Shown piece by piece: positions 48,050 to 59,200 of a DNA stretch of 64,000 nucleotides (its first letter is position 1; every line of letters starts with the position of its first letter). The position numbers and the translations under genes are program-made. Source of the stretch: Dermanyssus gallinae (lineage: Eukaryota > Arthropoda > Arachnida > Mesostigmata > Dermanyssidae); assembly GCA_003439945.1 (NCBI GenBank), contig QVRM01005202.1, positions 1,070,001 to 1,134,000 of the forward strand, written 5' to 3'. Below the pieces are notes generated by a model that had not been told where the DNA came from, searched no databases, and worked only from the letters and a program-made list of their open reading frames with translations.

Positions 48050-48505
48050 TGGTGTCGCCTGAGGCTGTTCCGTACAAGTCTTATTATCATTCCGTCTCCT
48101 CATCCCCCTTGAAACACCAGCTAGCTTTTTTTAAATACGCGAACGACGAGTTGTGATATTCTAACAAGTCTCGGGCTTGACGTGCAGTTCGATTTTAGAT
48201 ATTACACCGACAATTGCTGCTTCGTGACTAGGATTTATAGTAAATCACAGCAGCAGATTTGTTTAGGGCCCTGCTAATCGATATCTGCTCTACAGGCAAA
48301 TGACCGTGACTGACCTAAATTACAGTATTTAGCTCGTAGTGCAGCAGAAACGCAACAAAGCGTCTTCGCATCCTGATCGAGATGAGCATAAGCATCAGGG
48401 TCAGCCGGTCTCCGTTCCGCTAGGCCAGCATGCGCCTCACCAACAATGAGTCTCCACGAACTCTGGAATCAGCCTCACATTCGTCATCGGCTAATAAACA
48501 AACGT
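48050..48505 (+). repeat. Arm 1 of an inverted pair of a coding-like repeat
   Basis: From CCTGAGGCTGTTCCGTACAA to AACACACC-like DNA, and again from AACGCAACAAAGCGTCTTCG to CACCAACAATGAGTCTCCAC, this stretch matches the reverse complement of 49665-49115. The shared translation DFRYYTDNCCFVT and LTNNESPR in the same relative frame suggests a decayed protein-coding element, perhaps a LINE. A family 1 SINE (copy e) is inserted at its end. Confidence 0.65.
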
Positions 48506-48677
48506 TTGCGGGCTTACCCTCAGCTTACGTTTAACGCTCACGGGACTGCTTTTGCAATGCTTCGTAAGACGGACCCCCAAATACAAATGTTCAACGGTGG
48601 GGCTCGAACCCGTGCACATATGTGTTTCCTTCGGTCGCGGGGCGCACGCGAATGCACCACGCCACCGGGCTTGACGT
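48498..48677 (-). mobile_element. tRNA-derived SINE, family 1, copy e, nested
   Basis: Minus-strand copy. Plus-strand landmarks: GGCTTACCCTCAGCTTACGT at its tail, B box GGGCTCGAACCC at 48599-48610, and CACGCCACCGGGCTTGAC at its head. CATCGGCTAATAA (48485-48497) before and TATCGGCTGATAA (48677-48689) after look like a target duplication of about 12-13 bases. It splits arm 1 of the inverted repeat, so it is younger than that repeat. Confidence 0.82.
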
Positions 48678-48819
48678 ATCGGCTGATAAGGTTAAGCTAC
48701 TAGCATCCCACTTCAGATACTTGCTTATACCTGCCCCGGTAACCATCGCCCTGATCCAAGTCGACTTCCAATTATCTCACGATCTACCGCGATTTGACTA
48801 TCGAGCTTAATAAATATAA

Positions 48820-49665
48820 AATTTACACTTGTCTTGTAACCCAAGTGCAGTCATGTCTCTGAAACTCAAGTGCAGTCACACACCTGATGACATCCTTTAG
48901 CAGAGCCGTTAAAACTAATACTTGACGGTCATACAACGCTGTCTTAGTTCTAGACCTTAACTTGTAACACCAATACACAAGAGAGGGCCCAAAAAGCGCA
49001 TTGAAAACTATCGCCCTGTGCCTCAACGCTCCAATGCCTGCACATTTGTTTAAATGATACTCTGTTAGAAACTTAACTATTCCTGTGTCCACAAATAATC
49101 TATTTGACTTTCTTCGTGGAGACTCATTGTTGGTAAGGCGCGTGTTGGCGTAGCGAAACAAGAACTGGCTGTTCTTGACGATTATGCTCATCTCGGTCAG
49201 AATGCGAAGACGCTTCGTTGCGTTTATGAGCTTCGGATGATATACAGTGGACAGAAATGAGTCGCTCGAGACGAGCTACATATGAACGCAAAATGTTCGA
49301 GCTTCATGTGAACCACGTTAGGAATGACGGCTTCTCATTGTACATCTCATTAACATTATACCACTGCACCACGGCCTGAAAAAAATCTAGGTGAGTCACG
49401 GATTCGCCTAGCAGAGTAGAAATTGATTAGCGGGGCCTTAAATAAATCTGCTGCTGTGACTTTTTGACATAAAATGAGTCACGAAGCAGCAATTGTCGGT
49501 GTGATATCTAAAATCTAAGTGCACGTCAGGCTCAAAGTTCGTTAGAACATCCCAACTTGTCGCCCGAGTACCTAAAAAAAGCTGGCTAGAACTCGACGGT
49601 GTTTCAAGCGGGTGGAAGGACGGGATAATGAGAAGAATTGTACGGCATAGCTTCAGGCAATACAA
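48820..49665 (-). pseudogene. Arm 2 of the inverted pair; decayed coding element
   Basis: On the minus strand the segment reads FRYHTDNCCFVTHFMSKSHS, then after frame changes LRILTEMSIIVKNSQFLFRY, TRLTNNESPRRKSNRLFVDT and NALFGPSLVYWCYKLRSRTK, ending near 48830. The best preserved frame is 122 codons (49191-48823). The FGPSLVYWCY stretch resembles the segment after the LINE polymerase core (PxLxYGxxxW), but the link is weak. Compared with arm 1 it retains about 140 more bases between the two matching blocks. Confidence 0.45.
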
Positions 49666-49859
49666 ACATACATTCAGCCAACGTCTAACGGGTCTGGTTA
49701 GATATTTAACCGTTTATATGCCCGCGAGTAATCTATTTGATACATTCCGTGATCCACGGATTTGTGCCTTAACACTCTACGTGCACACAACTGCTAGCAA
49801 TATGAAATTATTGGGGTTCGTGAATAGACCTCAAAAAGTGCTTTCACCGTACATACTTA

Positions 49860-50430
49860 TACTTCGACTAAAAGAGTGCCTTTGATGAAGTCAATTATAG
49901 GTTTGTGGTCGACACAATGAAGATGCTCGAGACCCGTCCACGGACGTGTAAATAGCTTGCCGCAATTTTACACAATCGGTCGTTCCAAGTGAAATTCGGT
50001 GAAGCTTTTAGTGAGACTATCCGCTCAACGGATCGATACTGCATACCGCAACTGTTTTGCTAGACTTAGTGGTTTTAATGCCGACGGATCTTACTTTCAC
50101 TGCTCATATTAGAGAGCTACTTAGATCCACATCGGTACTTGTAAACATGCTCTTCCGTGGTTTTATCGTTATGGATACGAATGCATACATTCGTCTGTAC
50201 AAACTCAATTATCTTGACTAAACCTTCACATTGCTGAACGTCTGGAGTGTATATATTTGTAAAAACGCATTGGCTTGACTGAGGATGTTTAGAGACCGAG
50301 CGTGGCAGTTTTACCTTTTGTTCTGAGTTTCTATTCTATTCTCGTATGCTTTCAACAAAACGCGTTTCATACCTTGTTTATGCCATATATGGATTGTAAA
50401 AATATCCGCAAATAAAAAATGTCTTTGAAC
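49860..50430 (+). pseudogene. CR1-like LINE reverse-transcriptase relic
   Basis: The plus strand reads SAFDEVNYRFVVDTMKMLE (motif A), a stop, LAAILHNRSFQVKFGEAFSE (the WLxxxLxNRxFxVxxG motif) and a degraded SGVPQGS region. After frame shifts come LTFTAHIRELLRSTSVLVNM, IVMDTNAYIRLYKLNYLD and NVWSVYICKNALALTEDV, the thumb and post-thumb pattern of CR1/Rex elements. The catalytic YADD lies in a deleted or unreadable part. Several stops and shifts mark it as dead. It lies next to arm 2 of the inverted pair and could belong to the same degraded element complex. Confidence 0.6.
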
Positions 50431-52420
50431 TTGATCGAATCCCGAAAGACTAATATTATACCAATCGGAGTTGTTGCTTCGCGCTGACTGCTCTACCGCT
50501 GAATAGTACTTTCAGAACAGCATGGTTCTAGTAAATACATTGCAGTCTGGTCGACATATGCGCATCATTCAAGCTTTGGGAATTCTATCTTTATGACGAT
50601 GAACTTGAGTGAAAGCGCTGTTCCCGCTGAAACTCCAGCGGATGTGTCGGTGGTGAACACTTTAGAGAAAGCAGCCGTCTTTTGGAAAGCAATTGCCTCG
50701 ACATATACCGGCGCGGTGTCAACTGCATGGTGGTGATTTTATTGTAAACAAAATGCACGTATTCTATTCCTAAGGTTCTCTTTTTTTTTAGGTGGGAAAT
50801 GGATTTACGCACACCCGCCGACATAATGGCAGGTAGTGTGGGGCTAAACGCACGGGCAAAGAGTACATGACTCACTCCGAGCGCACTACCCACTAAAGAT
50901 CACCCCCCCCCAGAACCCCCTCCTGGTTCGGAATTGTGAAACTAGTGTTCTCTAATTCTACTAAAAGATAGGTCACGCCATTCAGACACATTGCTGCGGC
51001 TAGCTTAGCTTGCCGGTTGTCCCAGAGGCTTAGCAAATAGCTTGTGGGCATCTGTTAAACCAGGTTAAAAAACGGGGACTATTTTTTGAGAAAACTATTG
51101 CTTGTGCACTTTTCCCGACTGTGTGTAAAGAAAGTGTTGTTTTCATAGATTAAACAAACAAGTAAAACGACGTATGAAACACAAATGTTCTGTAAGGAGC
51201 TTGTGTTTGAAAATAATAATAAACTGAAACTGAAAAACTGAAAATCCTTAGCTACTGTTGCTAAAACCGGTAAATTAAGTTTAAAAAACAAGACCAGCGG
51301 TAGGCAAAGCTACTTCCAATACACACCTTGGGTGTTCTAACAGAACATGACGCTCGCCTACATGAGCACTTGTAAGTATATTCTTCCAAAGTTTTATAAC
51401 AAATGACTTTGCTGTCAATATGTAGCTGTATGAATAGCTCGTTTTTGTCCAGTGAGAGAGAGATTGATTTATTGATTGAGATAGCGTCCTCTGTGGTCGA
51501 ATCTCCTCTGAGCCATGCTCATTGAGAAAAGAAGACACGAACCACACTGCTGAGAGTCATGCGAGCGACCATGCTGCCAAAAGGACTTTTAGGGAAACAA
51601 CTCCAGATATCTTCTCAATAGTCGATACGCTAATACTGCCGGTCTAAGCGCCTCTGACAAAAAGAAAGGGGTGCCATGTGTGTATACGGGTACACAAGCT
51701 GAGCGAGTAAGAAATCAATACATCTACCCATTGTTTACCTAGCTGGTCTCCACATACATACGACATCGCGCTAAACACCTACGCATGGCATTGGCGGCAT
51801 TCAGCGACGATATATTCGACGACTGATGCCCAATCACACGCGATGCCATATCTATACGATGCGATATCGTGTTCTTATTGGGTGCGGTGACATAATTACG
51901 GAGATGGTGCGCATACCCTTACTAATCAATTAAGTGGCGCCCACTTGACTGGTCACTTTTTCGATACGGTTTGCAGTACTTTACGTAGTTGGTGCACGGT
52001 TGTCACCACGGCAATGGCCCGCACAGAACTGGCGCATTGCACTCAATACGCTTACACACACAACTGCCCTCCGTGGTGCTAAATGACCAAGTTGTACTGA
52101 ACTCATGAATTTCATGTTTTTCTTTTGAAAAAATATGACGAAAACATCATCAACAACGACTCGTATTTGTAGGTTTCATGCATGAGATTTTACCAGTATC
52201 GTATGTGAGGTGTGTTGTTCGAGCTATTTGCACGATTTCTATGTATAGTCACTGTGAATATATGAACACATGTACATTTATCTCATCCTTTGAGGCATTA
52301 ACAATAATAATTGGAAAAAGACCATAGAATAAGCAAGCTATGGCGTGGCAAACCGTGTCATGTTAGGCGCAAACGTGCTTTGTTGAAGTGATGGACAATA
52401 ACAATGGCAAAATCAACAAC
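50431..52420. other. Unrecognised DNA
   Basis: A ten-C run at 50905-50914. Short open frames only. No element ends or RNA genes seen. Confidence 0.5.
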
Positions 52421-52446
52421 TGTATATACATATATATATACATATA

Positions 52447-53206
52447 CAGGGTCTTCCATAAATGTATGTTTATATTTAATAGTTTAATAAAACTCAAAGT
52501 AATGGTGCTGCGTTGCGAAGTTGTCGAGTCACTAATTTTTTCGATAGCTATATCGAAAGCCCGCATACTTGCATAGGGTGTATGAGAAAGTTAGGTGCAT
52601 ATTTTGCGGTGTGGAAGAACTCAGCAGGAAAATAATTTTTCCTATTGGAAGGAGGGGGCGGAAACGTCTTGAAAAGATCTTACGCTTTTAAAAGTGAAAG
52701 CTTGAACGTAAAATATAACAAGTATGGCTGTCGAAAACGCTTAGTTACTCGGCAACTACGCAATGCAGAACTAATATTTTAATGCGAACAAATGGGCATT
52801 GACTGAGAATATGTTTTTGGCAGTGAATTTTTGGTCGTAATGGCAAGATATTACAGTTCTGCGCGTGAAAGCTTCAACGTAAGACATAACAACATATCGA
52901 CTGTTTATGACTCTTCTTAATCTGATTATTCGCCTTTGGCTAGCTTTCGTCTGGCATCATGCAGATTATGGATAATTTTATTTCGCCGAACACGTCGGTA
53001 TGATCAGTTCCGTCTTGCGTAAAATGATTCTCCCGCAAACGTAGATTTCGCACAACTATGCAAGAGACAAAGGGGCAGAATAAATACTTTTATAAATTTT
53101 GTCCTCACTTCCAAACAAGACGGTTCCGCCTTCTCCTTCTATTGGGAAAAGTTGTTTGCCGAGTTTTACCAAACCTTAAAATAAGTATATACAGTTATGG
53201 AAAACC

Positions 53207-53207
<1 letters not shown>
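52447..53207. mobile_element. Fold-back element, copy 2, left arm mostly deleted
   Basis: 761 bases, starting CAGGGTCTTCCATAAATG and ending CAGTTATGGAAAACCG, with TA on both sides. The centre (CATAGGGTGTATGAGAAAGT) and right arm (TTCTCCCGCAAAC, AGATTTCGCACAACTATG, CCAAACAAGACG) match copy 1 at 12.7-13.8 kb. The left arm keeps only its tip and inner end (GGTGCTGCGTTGCGAAGTTG), lacking several hundred bases. The right arm carries the 45-base segment missing from the left arm of copy 1. It is more diverged than copy 1 and flanked by (TA)n (52424-52446, 53208-53281). Confidence 0.8.

Positions 53208-53281
<74 letters not shown>
53208..53281. repeat. (TA)n tract right of fold-back copy 2
   Basis: Perfect TA run of about 74 bases starting at the element's target TA. 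Confidence 0.95.
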
Positions 53282-53288
<7 letters not shown>

Positions 53289-53349
53289 ATTGCAGACACG
53301 GGCGATAGTCTTTTCTGCAAAATTACCTGAATAGTTATAATTGTTTGAA

Positions 53350-53452
53350 TTTATGTAATAATGGAAATTTCAAGCTCAATGAAGAGTTATTGAACTTAAA
53401 TAAATTTGCCGTCCGGAGAAGACGGTCCCATAAAAAAAATATATTGGCTGGT
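53350..53452 (+). repeat. AATAAA tail repeat, copy 1
   Basis: GTAATAATGGAAATTTCAAG through ATTGAACTTAAATAAATTTG matches 54688-54745. It ends in an A run (53433-53440) and ATATATTGG, and a (TA)n run follows at 53453. Confidence 0.65.
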
Positions 53453-54359
53453 TATATATATATATATATACACACAGCAGCAACAACAGCTGTTGTAGAC
53501 GAGTTCATCGTATTCGATGCCGTTCGCCTCGCAGACTGGCAGACAGACCGGGCGGCAAACAACAAGCACATATTGCGTGCATTAATCGTTCTTCTCGATG
53601 TTCGGGCTTGCTGTGCTACTCTCTCTCTCTCAGACCTACTGGGCTCAACAACAACCACAACAAAAGGACGACCTAATGGGCGTTGCTGGGCGGCGAGCGG
53701 CCCATTGGGGGGACGAACTAACTGCTTGAGTGTCTGCCTGCCTGCCAGCTTGTCTTTCTGTAGGGGGCGCTTATTGTAGTGTTGCTTGTTTGTTTTTTGG
53801 AATGATCGGGGGCGGCGGCGGAGGCGGCGGAGAAAGGGGGGCAGATAAAGGATGAATGAGATTCTCAAGGCGAGACGCTGTTGCGGGGCAGCGGTGCGCG
53901 AGTATGTAGTAGGCCGGCCGCGGAGCCTACATCATGTTCATCATCATCATCATCGGTTCCGCTCCGGTCACACCTGAGACGCCCGCTTTGTCGCCCCACC
54001 CTACTCTCCTCCACCCCCCCCCTCCCCATCCTTCTGCTCTCCACCCCTTATCCTTCTGCTCTCCACCCCCACACCATGTCAGTATATTGCAGCTGCTGCT
54101 GCTGCTGCCTAACTCGTAATTTGTCTCGGGGGTACCTTTGGGGGTGGTTTGCTTTCAGGACCGAACAAACGACGAATCAAGACAACACCAGCCACTACGA
54201 GATTCCCCAAACGAAACAGTATGACGTCACGGTTGTGTGTCGCTGTTCAGTCGATTGAAGCAGCAACAACCACCTTGCTTGATCAATTGATTGGCTATGT
54301 CGTCTGCGACTTCAGTCCCTATGCAACATCGGTACTGCATGTCAACCGCTGGTTTATTG
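53453..54359. other. Unrecognised GC-rich DNA
   Basis: GGCGGC and CCACCCC-type low-complexity patches at 53810-53830 and 54000-54075 and GCT triplets at 54090-54108. Open in several frames on both strands. No protein recognised. Confidence 0.4.
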
Positions 54360-54463
<104 letters not shown>

Positions 54464-54679
54464 TTGTTTAAAAAGATGCTTAAATATTCCCTGGTAAACA
54501 TAATTGCCAGACTTCTTCATCTTTTAGTTTCGATGTATTCTAGAGTTATCTAGTAAGGCATGCAAAACACCGAACTTAAACAACACATTTGTTTTATTTC
54601 GCCAAATACATCCGAAGCATGTGTATTTGGATGAGCCGCCCGGCACAATGAAAACGTCAACGAATTAATTGTTACAATT

Positions 54680-54755
54680 GTTGAAAAGTGTAATTATGGA
54701 AATTATAAGCTCCATGAAAAATTATTGAATTTAAATAAACTTGACGTGTGAAAAA

Positions 54756-54786
<31 letters not shown>

Positions 54787-54790
54787 TATA
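54680..54790 (+). repeat. AATAAA tail repeat, copy 2, with poly(A) then (TA)n
   Basis: GTAATTATGGAAATTATAAG through ATTGAATTTAAATAAACTTG matches copy 1 at 53.35 kb. It is followed by GACGTGTG, fifteen A and then (TA)n (54765-54790). The order AATAAA, short spacer, poly(A), (TA)n is that of a retroposed transcript 3' end joined to the microsatellite. Confidence 0.7.
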
Positions 54791-55004
54791 GCAACCGAAT
54801 TCGGCTATGCACCGCCACCACCATCACTTACCTGCTACTGCTGCTGCCTCTTCCATGAATTCGAGGCTGGCTGACTCCGCGCCATATGTCGTGCACAATG
54901 CATATTCTGTGCTATGCGGTGAATGGGAAACTAAATTTCTATATTTCGTTTTCATCTATCATATATATTGGTGGTGATATAAGACAAAAACATGCATTAT
55001 TTAC

Positions 55005-55057
<53 letters not shown>
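55005..55057. repeat. (TA)n tract
   Basis: TA run just left of the first hairpin-element copy. Confidence 0.95.
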
Positions 55058-55058
<1 letters not shown>

Positions 55059-55061
55059 CAG

Positions 55062-55150
55062 AACTATTCAATGTGCGTTTAGAGTAAATTTACTGGGTAG
55101 CTAAGATAAGAAATTCGATATAAAGTGTAATCGAACAATTACCCAGTTAA
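55062..55150. repeat. Small hairpin-type repeat, copy 1
   Basis: TAAATTTACTGGGTAGC at one end and CAATTACCCAGTTAAAT at the other are imperfect inverted repeats (ACTGGGTA / TACCCAGT). The whole 85-base stretch recurs at 55520-55605. It may be a tiny inverted-repeat element. Confidence 0.65.
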
Positions 55151-55433
55151 ATAGGCACTTTACGGTATCTGCTATAAACAGCAACAACAACAACAACAAT
55201 GACAACAACGACGACGGCGTTAGTGACAGTAGCAGCTAAGGCTGAGACCATTCACACAAAATGACCGGCCGCAGTGTGTTGCCGCGCTCAGCAACAGCAC
55301 TCAAGGAAGGACCTGTTGCACGGTGATAAGAAATATCATATGCCTTAATATTTGAACGAGAACAGGCCTAACAACATACGGGCAATCACACTGTTAAGTG
55401 TATATGCAGTTATGTGTAAGTCTATGAATAGCA
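55151..55433. other. Unrecognised DNA with (CAA)n
   Basis: (CAA)n at about 55181-55210. Nothing else seen. Confidence 0.5.
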
Positions 55434-55518
55434 AATATTGCGATGATTTATTAATCATTTACAATACATTTGCACACTCGGCAGTGTGATGATTTACAAT
55501 ACAGTTGCACACTCGGCT
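55434..55518 (-). mobile_element. R2-like LINE 3' tail, minus strand, partly duplicated
   Basis: AATATTGCGATGATTTATTA through TGCACACTCGGCAGTG is the reverse complement of the 3' tail at 9312-9371 with only a few mismatches. Directly after it (55488-55518) the block GATGATTTACAATACAGTTG-CACACTCGG repeats part of the same tail. No (TA)n lies at its 3' end side here (the flank reads CTATTCATAG). Confidence 0.75.
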
Positions 55519-55519
55519 A

Positions 55520-55605
55520 CTATTCACTGTGTGTGTTTAAAGTAAATTTACTGAGTAGCAATACAATACTAAATATAAAGTATAATCAAACAATTACCCA
55601 GTTAT
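55520..55605. repeat. Small hairpin-type repeat, copy 2
   Basis: Direct copy of 55062-55150, with TAAATTTACTGAGTAGC and CAATTACCCAGTTATAT at its ends. A (TA)n run follows at 55610. Confidence 0.65.
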
Positions 55606-55607
55606 AT

Positions 55608-55609
<2 letters not shown>

Positions 55610-55650
<41 letters not shown>
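55610..55650. repeat. (TA)n tract followed by T11
   Basis: TA run ending in eleven T, which on the minus strand is an A run followed by (TA)n. Confidence 0.95.
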
Positions 55651-55659
<9 letters not shown>

Positions 55660-55679
55660 TTGTAACTAAATGTGTATAA

Positions 55680-55891
55680 GAAGAATAGTAGTGGAAGATG
55701 TCCAAGACACACTTCTGAGGCGCCGCCGCTTCAGGGGCGCTCAGTGAGTAACAGCTGACATTATTCCTACCATAAACTCACTCTTCGAGCATGGCATTAT
55801 ATATTTGCTCTACGCCAACTTACACAATGTGAATTGCTAGTACACGTTTCTAATGTATATAGATCTCACGTATGTCAACTGAGTGTATTAT

Positions 55892-55922
<31 letters not shown>

Positions 55923-57330
55923 CCGTGCACGGTCGACTTTATTGTACACAATAACACGCGAAATACAAGCTGTGAAATAATTCTACTCCTAAAGATGTAT
56001 TTACGCAACCTAGGCGAGCGGGTGCACACGATGCATTTTTGTTTTTGGCCCCGAATAAAACAAACGTTATTGTATAAACATATTTTACGTTTTATTACGC
56101 TTCATATTATGGAAGTGAACATGGTCTCTGAAAAGCGTTTGATTCGATGCAGACCGTGCTGCAGTAAATGTAATGAATACCACGCTGCGCTATGTCCGGC
56201 AGTTTGGTCCATAGCAGAATTAGCAAAACGCTAAATTGATGGGTGTCCCGAAACCTTTTAATGTAATATAGGCACATTTACGCAGCCCGGGTGTTAAATG
56301 ATTAACGACTTAGTTGATACGCTGACGATGAGGCAATGTGCGGAGCGCATTCATATTTGCTTAATCATAGTTGGGGCGTTCCTAAAGGCCTGTGGGACGC
56401 AGCTATTTTTGGGAGCAGGAAAATCCTCTAAACAACATTGGCTACGTACTCACAATTTACATTAGAATAGCAAATAACAGAATAGGCATTTTAAGTTGGC
56501 GGCGTACACCGGACGATTTCAATTAGATAAAGCAACGATGGCAATGTGAACTCGACGTGTTAAGCATACGGACACATGCATAACCGGTGCCCATAACATG
56601 GCACTTGCGCTGTAATCTCAAAAAATCAGGTTGATTTCAATCTGTTTGAGTATAGTATACATTTCATATATTTATGAGGTCGTGTTCATAATCCTTTCCA
56701 CCTGTCGTTACCGATCCAACGAGCGAGTAGCAGTACCACAATATGTGCTTCAGTGCTGCGTGTTCCACAGCTTGGCACTTGGTTGACACCTCTGCAGACA
56801 CAACTGTCAGGTGCGCAACTCGACGCACCCCTCGTGAAAGGCGGTGTTTGAACACAACATTAGGTGTCATAGCCATGACATTACTAGGAAAAGCAAAACA
56901 AACTTTTGAGAGTTTCCTCCCATTACTCGAAGGGCGGGGAGGAATAGTGGGCATTCTTAGTGGGCGATGCATGATGCCGAAGCAGAGCGAGACATACACC
57001 TCAGACTAATTGAATAAAAATCACCTTTATTGTCACGTAAAAGGAGTGTGTGGTTTAATTGATCTTGATTACCTGAATGTGTTATTACCACGTACCCGGT
57101 GTACGCATAGCGACTTCCATACGCAGGACCACAACAGTCGTCGAAGGCAATGCATTTGTGCTATTATCACTCTGCTATAAACGTCCTTCCTTGTTGCTAC
57201 GTATATGTAGACAGGTTACTCATCGCTGTCTTACGGATGCTGGGTTTCGTAGAAGCACTTAGACCTCTCGACAGCACACATGTTCTCTGGACTGCTTGTG
57301 ATAGCGGTTGAGGTGAACAACGCTAGCCAA
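55680..57330. other. Unrecognised DNA
   Basis: (TA)n at 55896-55922. A minus-strand frame at 56999-56664 contains CQAVEHAALKHILWYC, reminiscent of the Cys/His segment near LINE C-termini, but nothing supports it further. Confidence 0.35.
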
Positions 57331-57334
57331 TGAC

Positions 57335-57540
57335 CAGTTAACGGAGCGGCGTGCTCTAGGTAGCTAGAGCGCGCAATGTTTGCTAGGCTTCTGGTGTGTT
57401 CGATTGCAGGTTCGATCCTGAGTGTGAGGATTCGTCTCGCACATGTTAGAAGTGTACGTGTAATGCATTAAAAACTAGGTGCGTGGTCATTCCACGCTGT
57501 CGAAAAGACTAGTTGGTAGCTAAAAGCCTATATAAACATG
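57335..57540 (+). mobile_element. Possible tRNA-derived SINE, family 3
   Basis: A pol III B-box match GGTTCGATCCT at about 57409-57419 lies some 50 bases after TAGGTAGCTAGAGCGC, which could be a decayed A box. A non-tRNA tail follows (GCATTAAAAACTAGGTGCGT, CATTCCACGCTG). No second copy and no target duplication found, so a chance B box remains possible. Confidence 0.35.
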
Positions 57541-58535
57541 CAACATATCCCAATGTAGCCGGAGAAGGTCTACCGAAATGGGTCGGGAAGAAGGCGAAAC
57601 CAATTGGACACTGGAACAAATAGCTTGGAAAGTCGAATAGTCTAGGAAAAGTCAGAAAACGTCTCCCTTCTTCGGCCTTTCGAAATGTTTGCCCAAGATT
57701 CGGTCCCGGGCGTCAGACACGCGAACACACATACACTAAGCAGAGTCCAACCGCGGTTGGCTGAAAGGTAGTAAATATCCAGTTAATGGATCAGTTATGC
57801 GGCAGTGCCATGAGCAAGCTCTACAAAATATGTTCCTAAAAATTTAGCATTGCAAAAACTTGCTGCGTATCTACTCGTATGTGGCTAACGCAAGGTAACG
57901 TGGAGTTGCCGTCTAATCTATTCACAACATTTGTTGTAATCTATTCCATCTAATTTTTTTCTAGATTTTAAACCGCGTTTCCCATGTTGAAGAATTAGGT
58001 ACTCAAATGCTATATTCAGGTCAGAGAGGCCTCGAACGAACAGTAACTTATAGCCGAGTAGTTTATGAGCATGAAACGGTTTATATTAATGCCGTGATAC
58101 AACCAAACGGCCTATATTAAACGACCAGTTCCCTGGTGATGGTGTCGCGACGGTAATTCGTAGATCTGTGATGCTTAGTCATGCACAGAACGAAGCCTGT
58201 CTACAAGCAATTCTGTCTACAGGTGTTTGCTGGCACAAAATGTGCCTAGAGAGGCAACATAAAATTTAACGACTGTTGCCAGCAAAATAGGATGCGTTTC
58301 GCAACCAAGATCAAGTAAAGCAGTGCAAGACATGCAGTTGATGATTGTTCGACAAGGTATTCAAGTATGCGAGAAATAGAGATATATAGAGTAGAATTTG
58401 TTTTGGCAAAATTCCATGCTATCTACGCATAACGTACGTTTTGCGTTAATTTGTCACTCCACTTTCGTAAATATAATCACAACTGATTAGTATATATCGA
58501 ATAGATACACGGGCACAATTTGTAGAAAACTATAA
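57541..58535. other. Unrecognised DNA
   Basis: AT-rich, no recognisable coding or repeat structure. Confidence 0.5.
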
Positions 58536-58571
58536 TATATATATATGTATATATATTTATGTATATATATT

Positions 58572-58609
<38 letters not shown>
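58536..58609. repeat. (TA)n tract with TTTATGTATA units
   Basis: Starts with three tandem GTATATATATTTAT-type units, then pure TA. Confidence 0.9.
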
Positions 58610-58610
<1 letters not shown>

Positions 58611-59020
58611 CTCCTCGGGTTGTATTTGGAGTTCCTGGAGGAGCTGTTGCGGCCTCTATGGCTGACGCACCCGCAGCCATGCCGCAACCCGAGCCGAGAG
58701 ATCCGTGCCGCCATGTTAATTTGTCTAGGCATGACGATGACGACGACAACAACTCGATCTCAATAGTCGCTCTCAGTAAAACCGGGCGGACAGGTATTAT
58801 GTAGGTGACTGTTTCTGTTTGGCTGCTGTTGTTGGTAAAAGCTCGGGCTACAGCTGCTACGGCGCCGCAAAGCCAACAGAAAGAAAAGGCAAAGAAAGAT
58901 CACGAAAAAGAAGAATATAAGAAAAAAAACACAAAAAAAAAACAAAAAAATGAGAACGACAACGATGTGAACAACAATAAGGCAAGAGAAAAGAAGACGA
59001 TACGTGTCGTCGTTATTGGC

Positions 59021-59200
59021 GTTGTTGTTGTTGTTGTTGCTATTGTTGTTGGTGGTGTTGTTGGTGTTATCCTTGTTGTTGTCGTTGCTGTTCTTCCTCT
59101 TGTTGTCGTTGCTGTTGTTGTTGTTGTTGGCGGCGTTCTTCCTGTTGTTGTTGCTGCTGTTGTTGGTGGTATTCTCCTTGTTGCTGCTGCTGTTGTTGTT
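59021..59200. repeat. (GTT)n-rich tract upstream of the lipid transfer protein gene
   Basis: GTT/GCT/GGT triplets of about 180 bases. The leucine-, valine- or asparagine-rich frames across it are artefacts. It ends roughly 300 bases before the start codon at 59504. Confidence 0.9.

Noticed and set aside
56664..56999. LINE C-terminal zinc-like motif CQAVEHAALKHILWYC
   Set aside because: A single short motif without neighbouring RT landmarks or element ends; too weak to annotate as an element.
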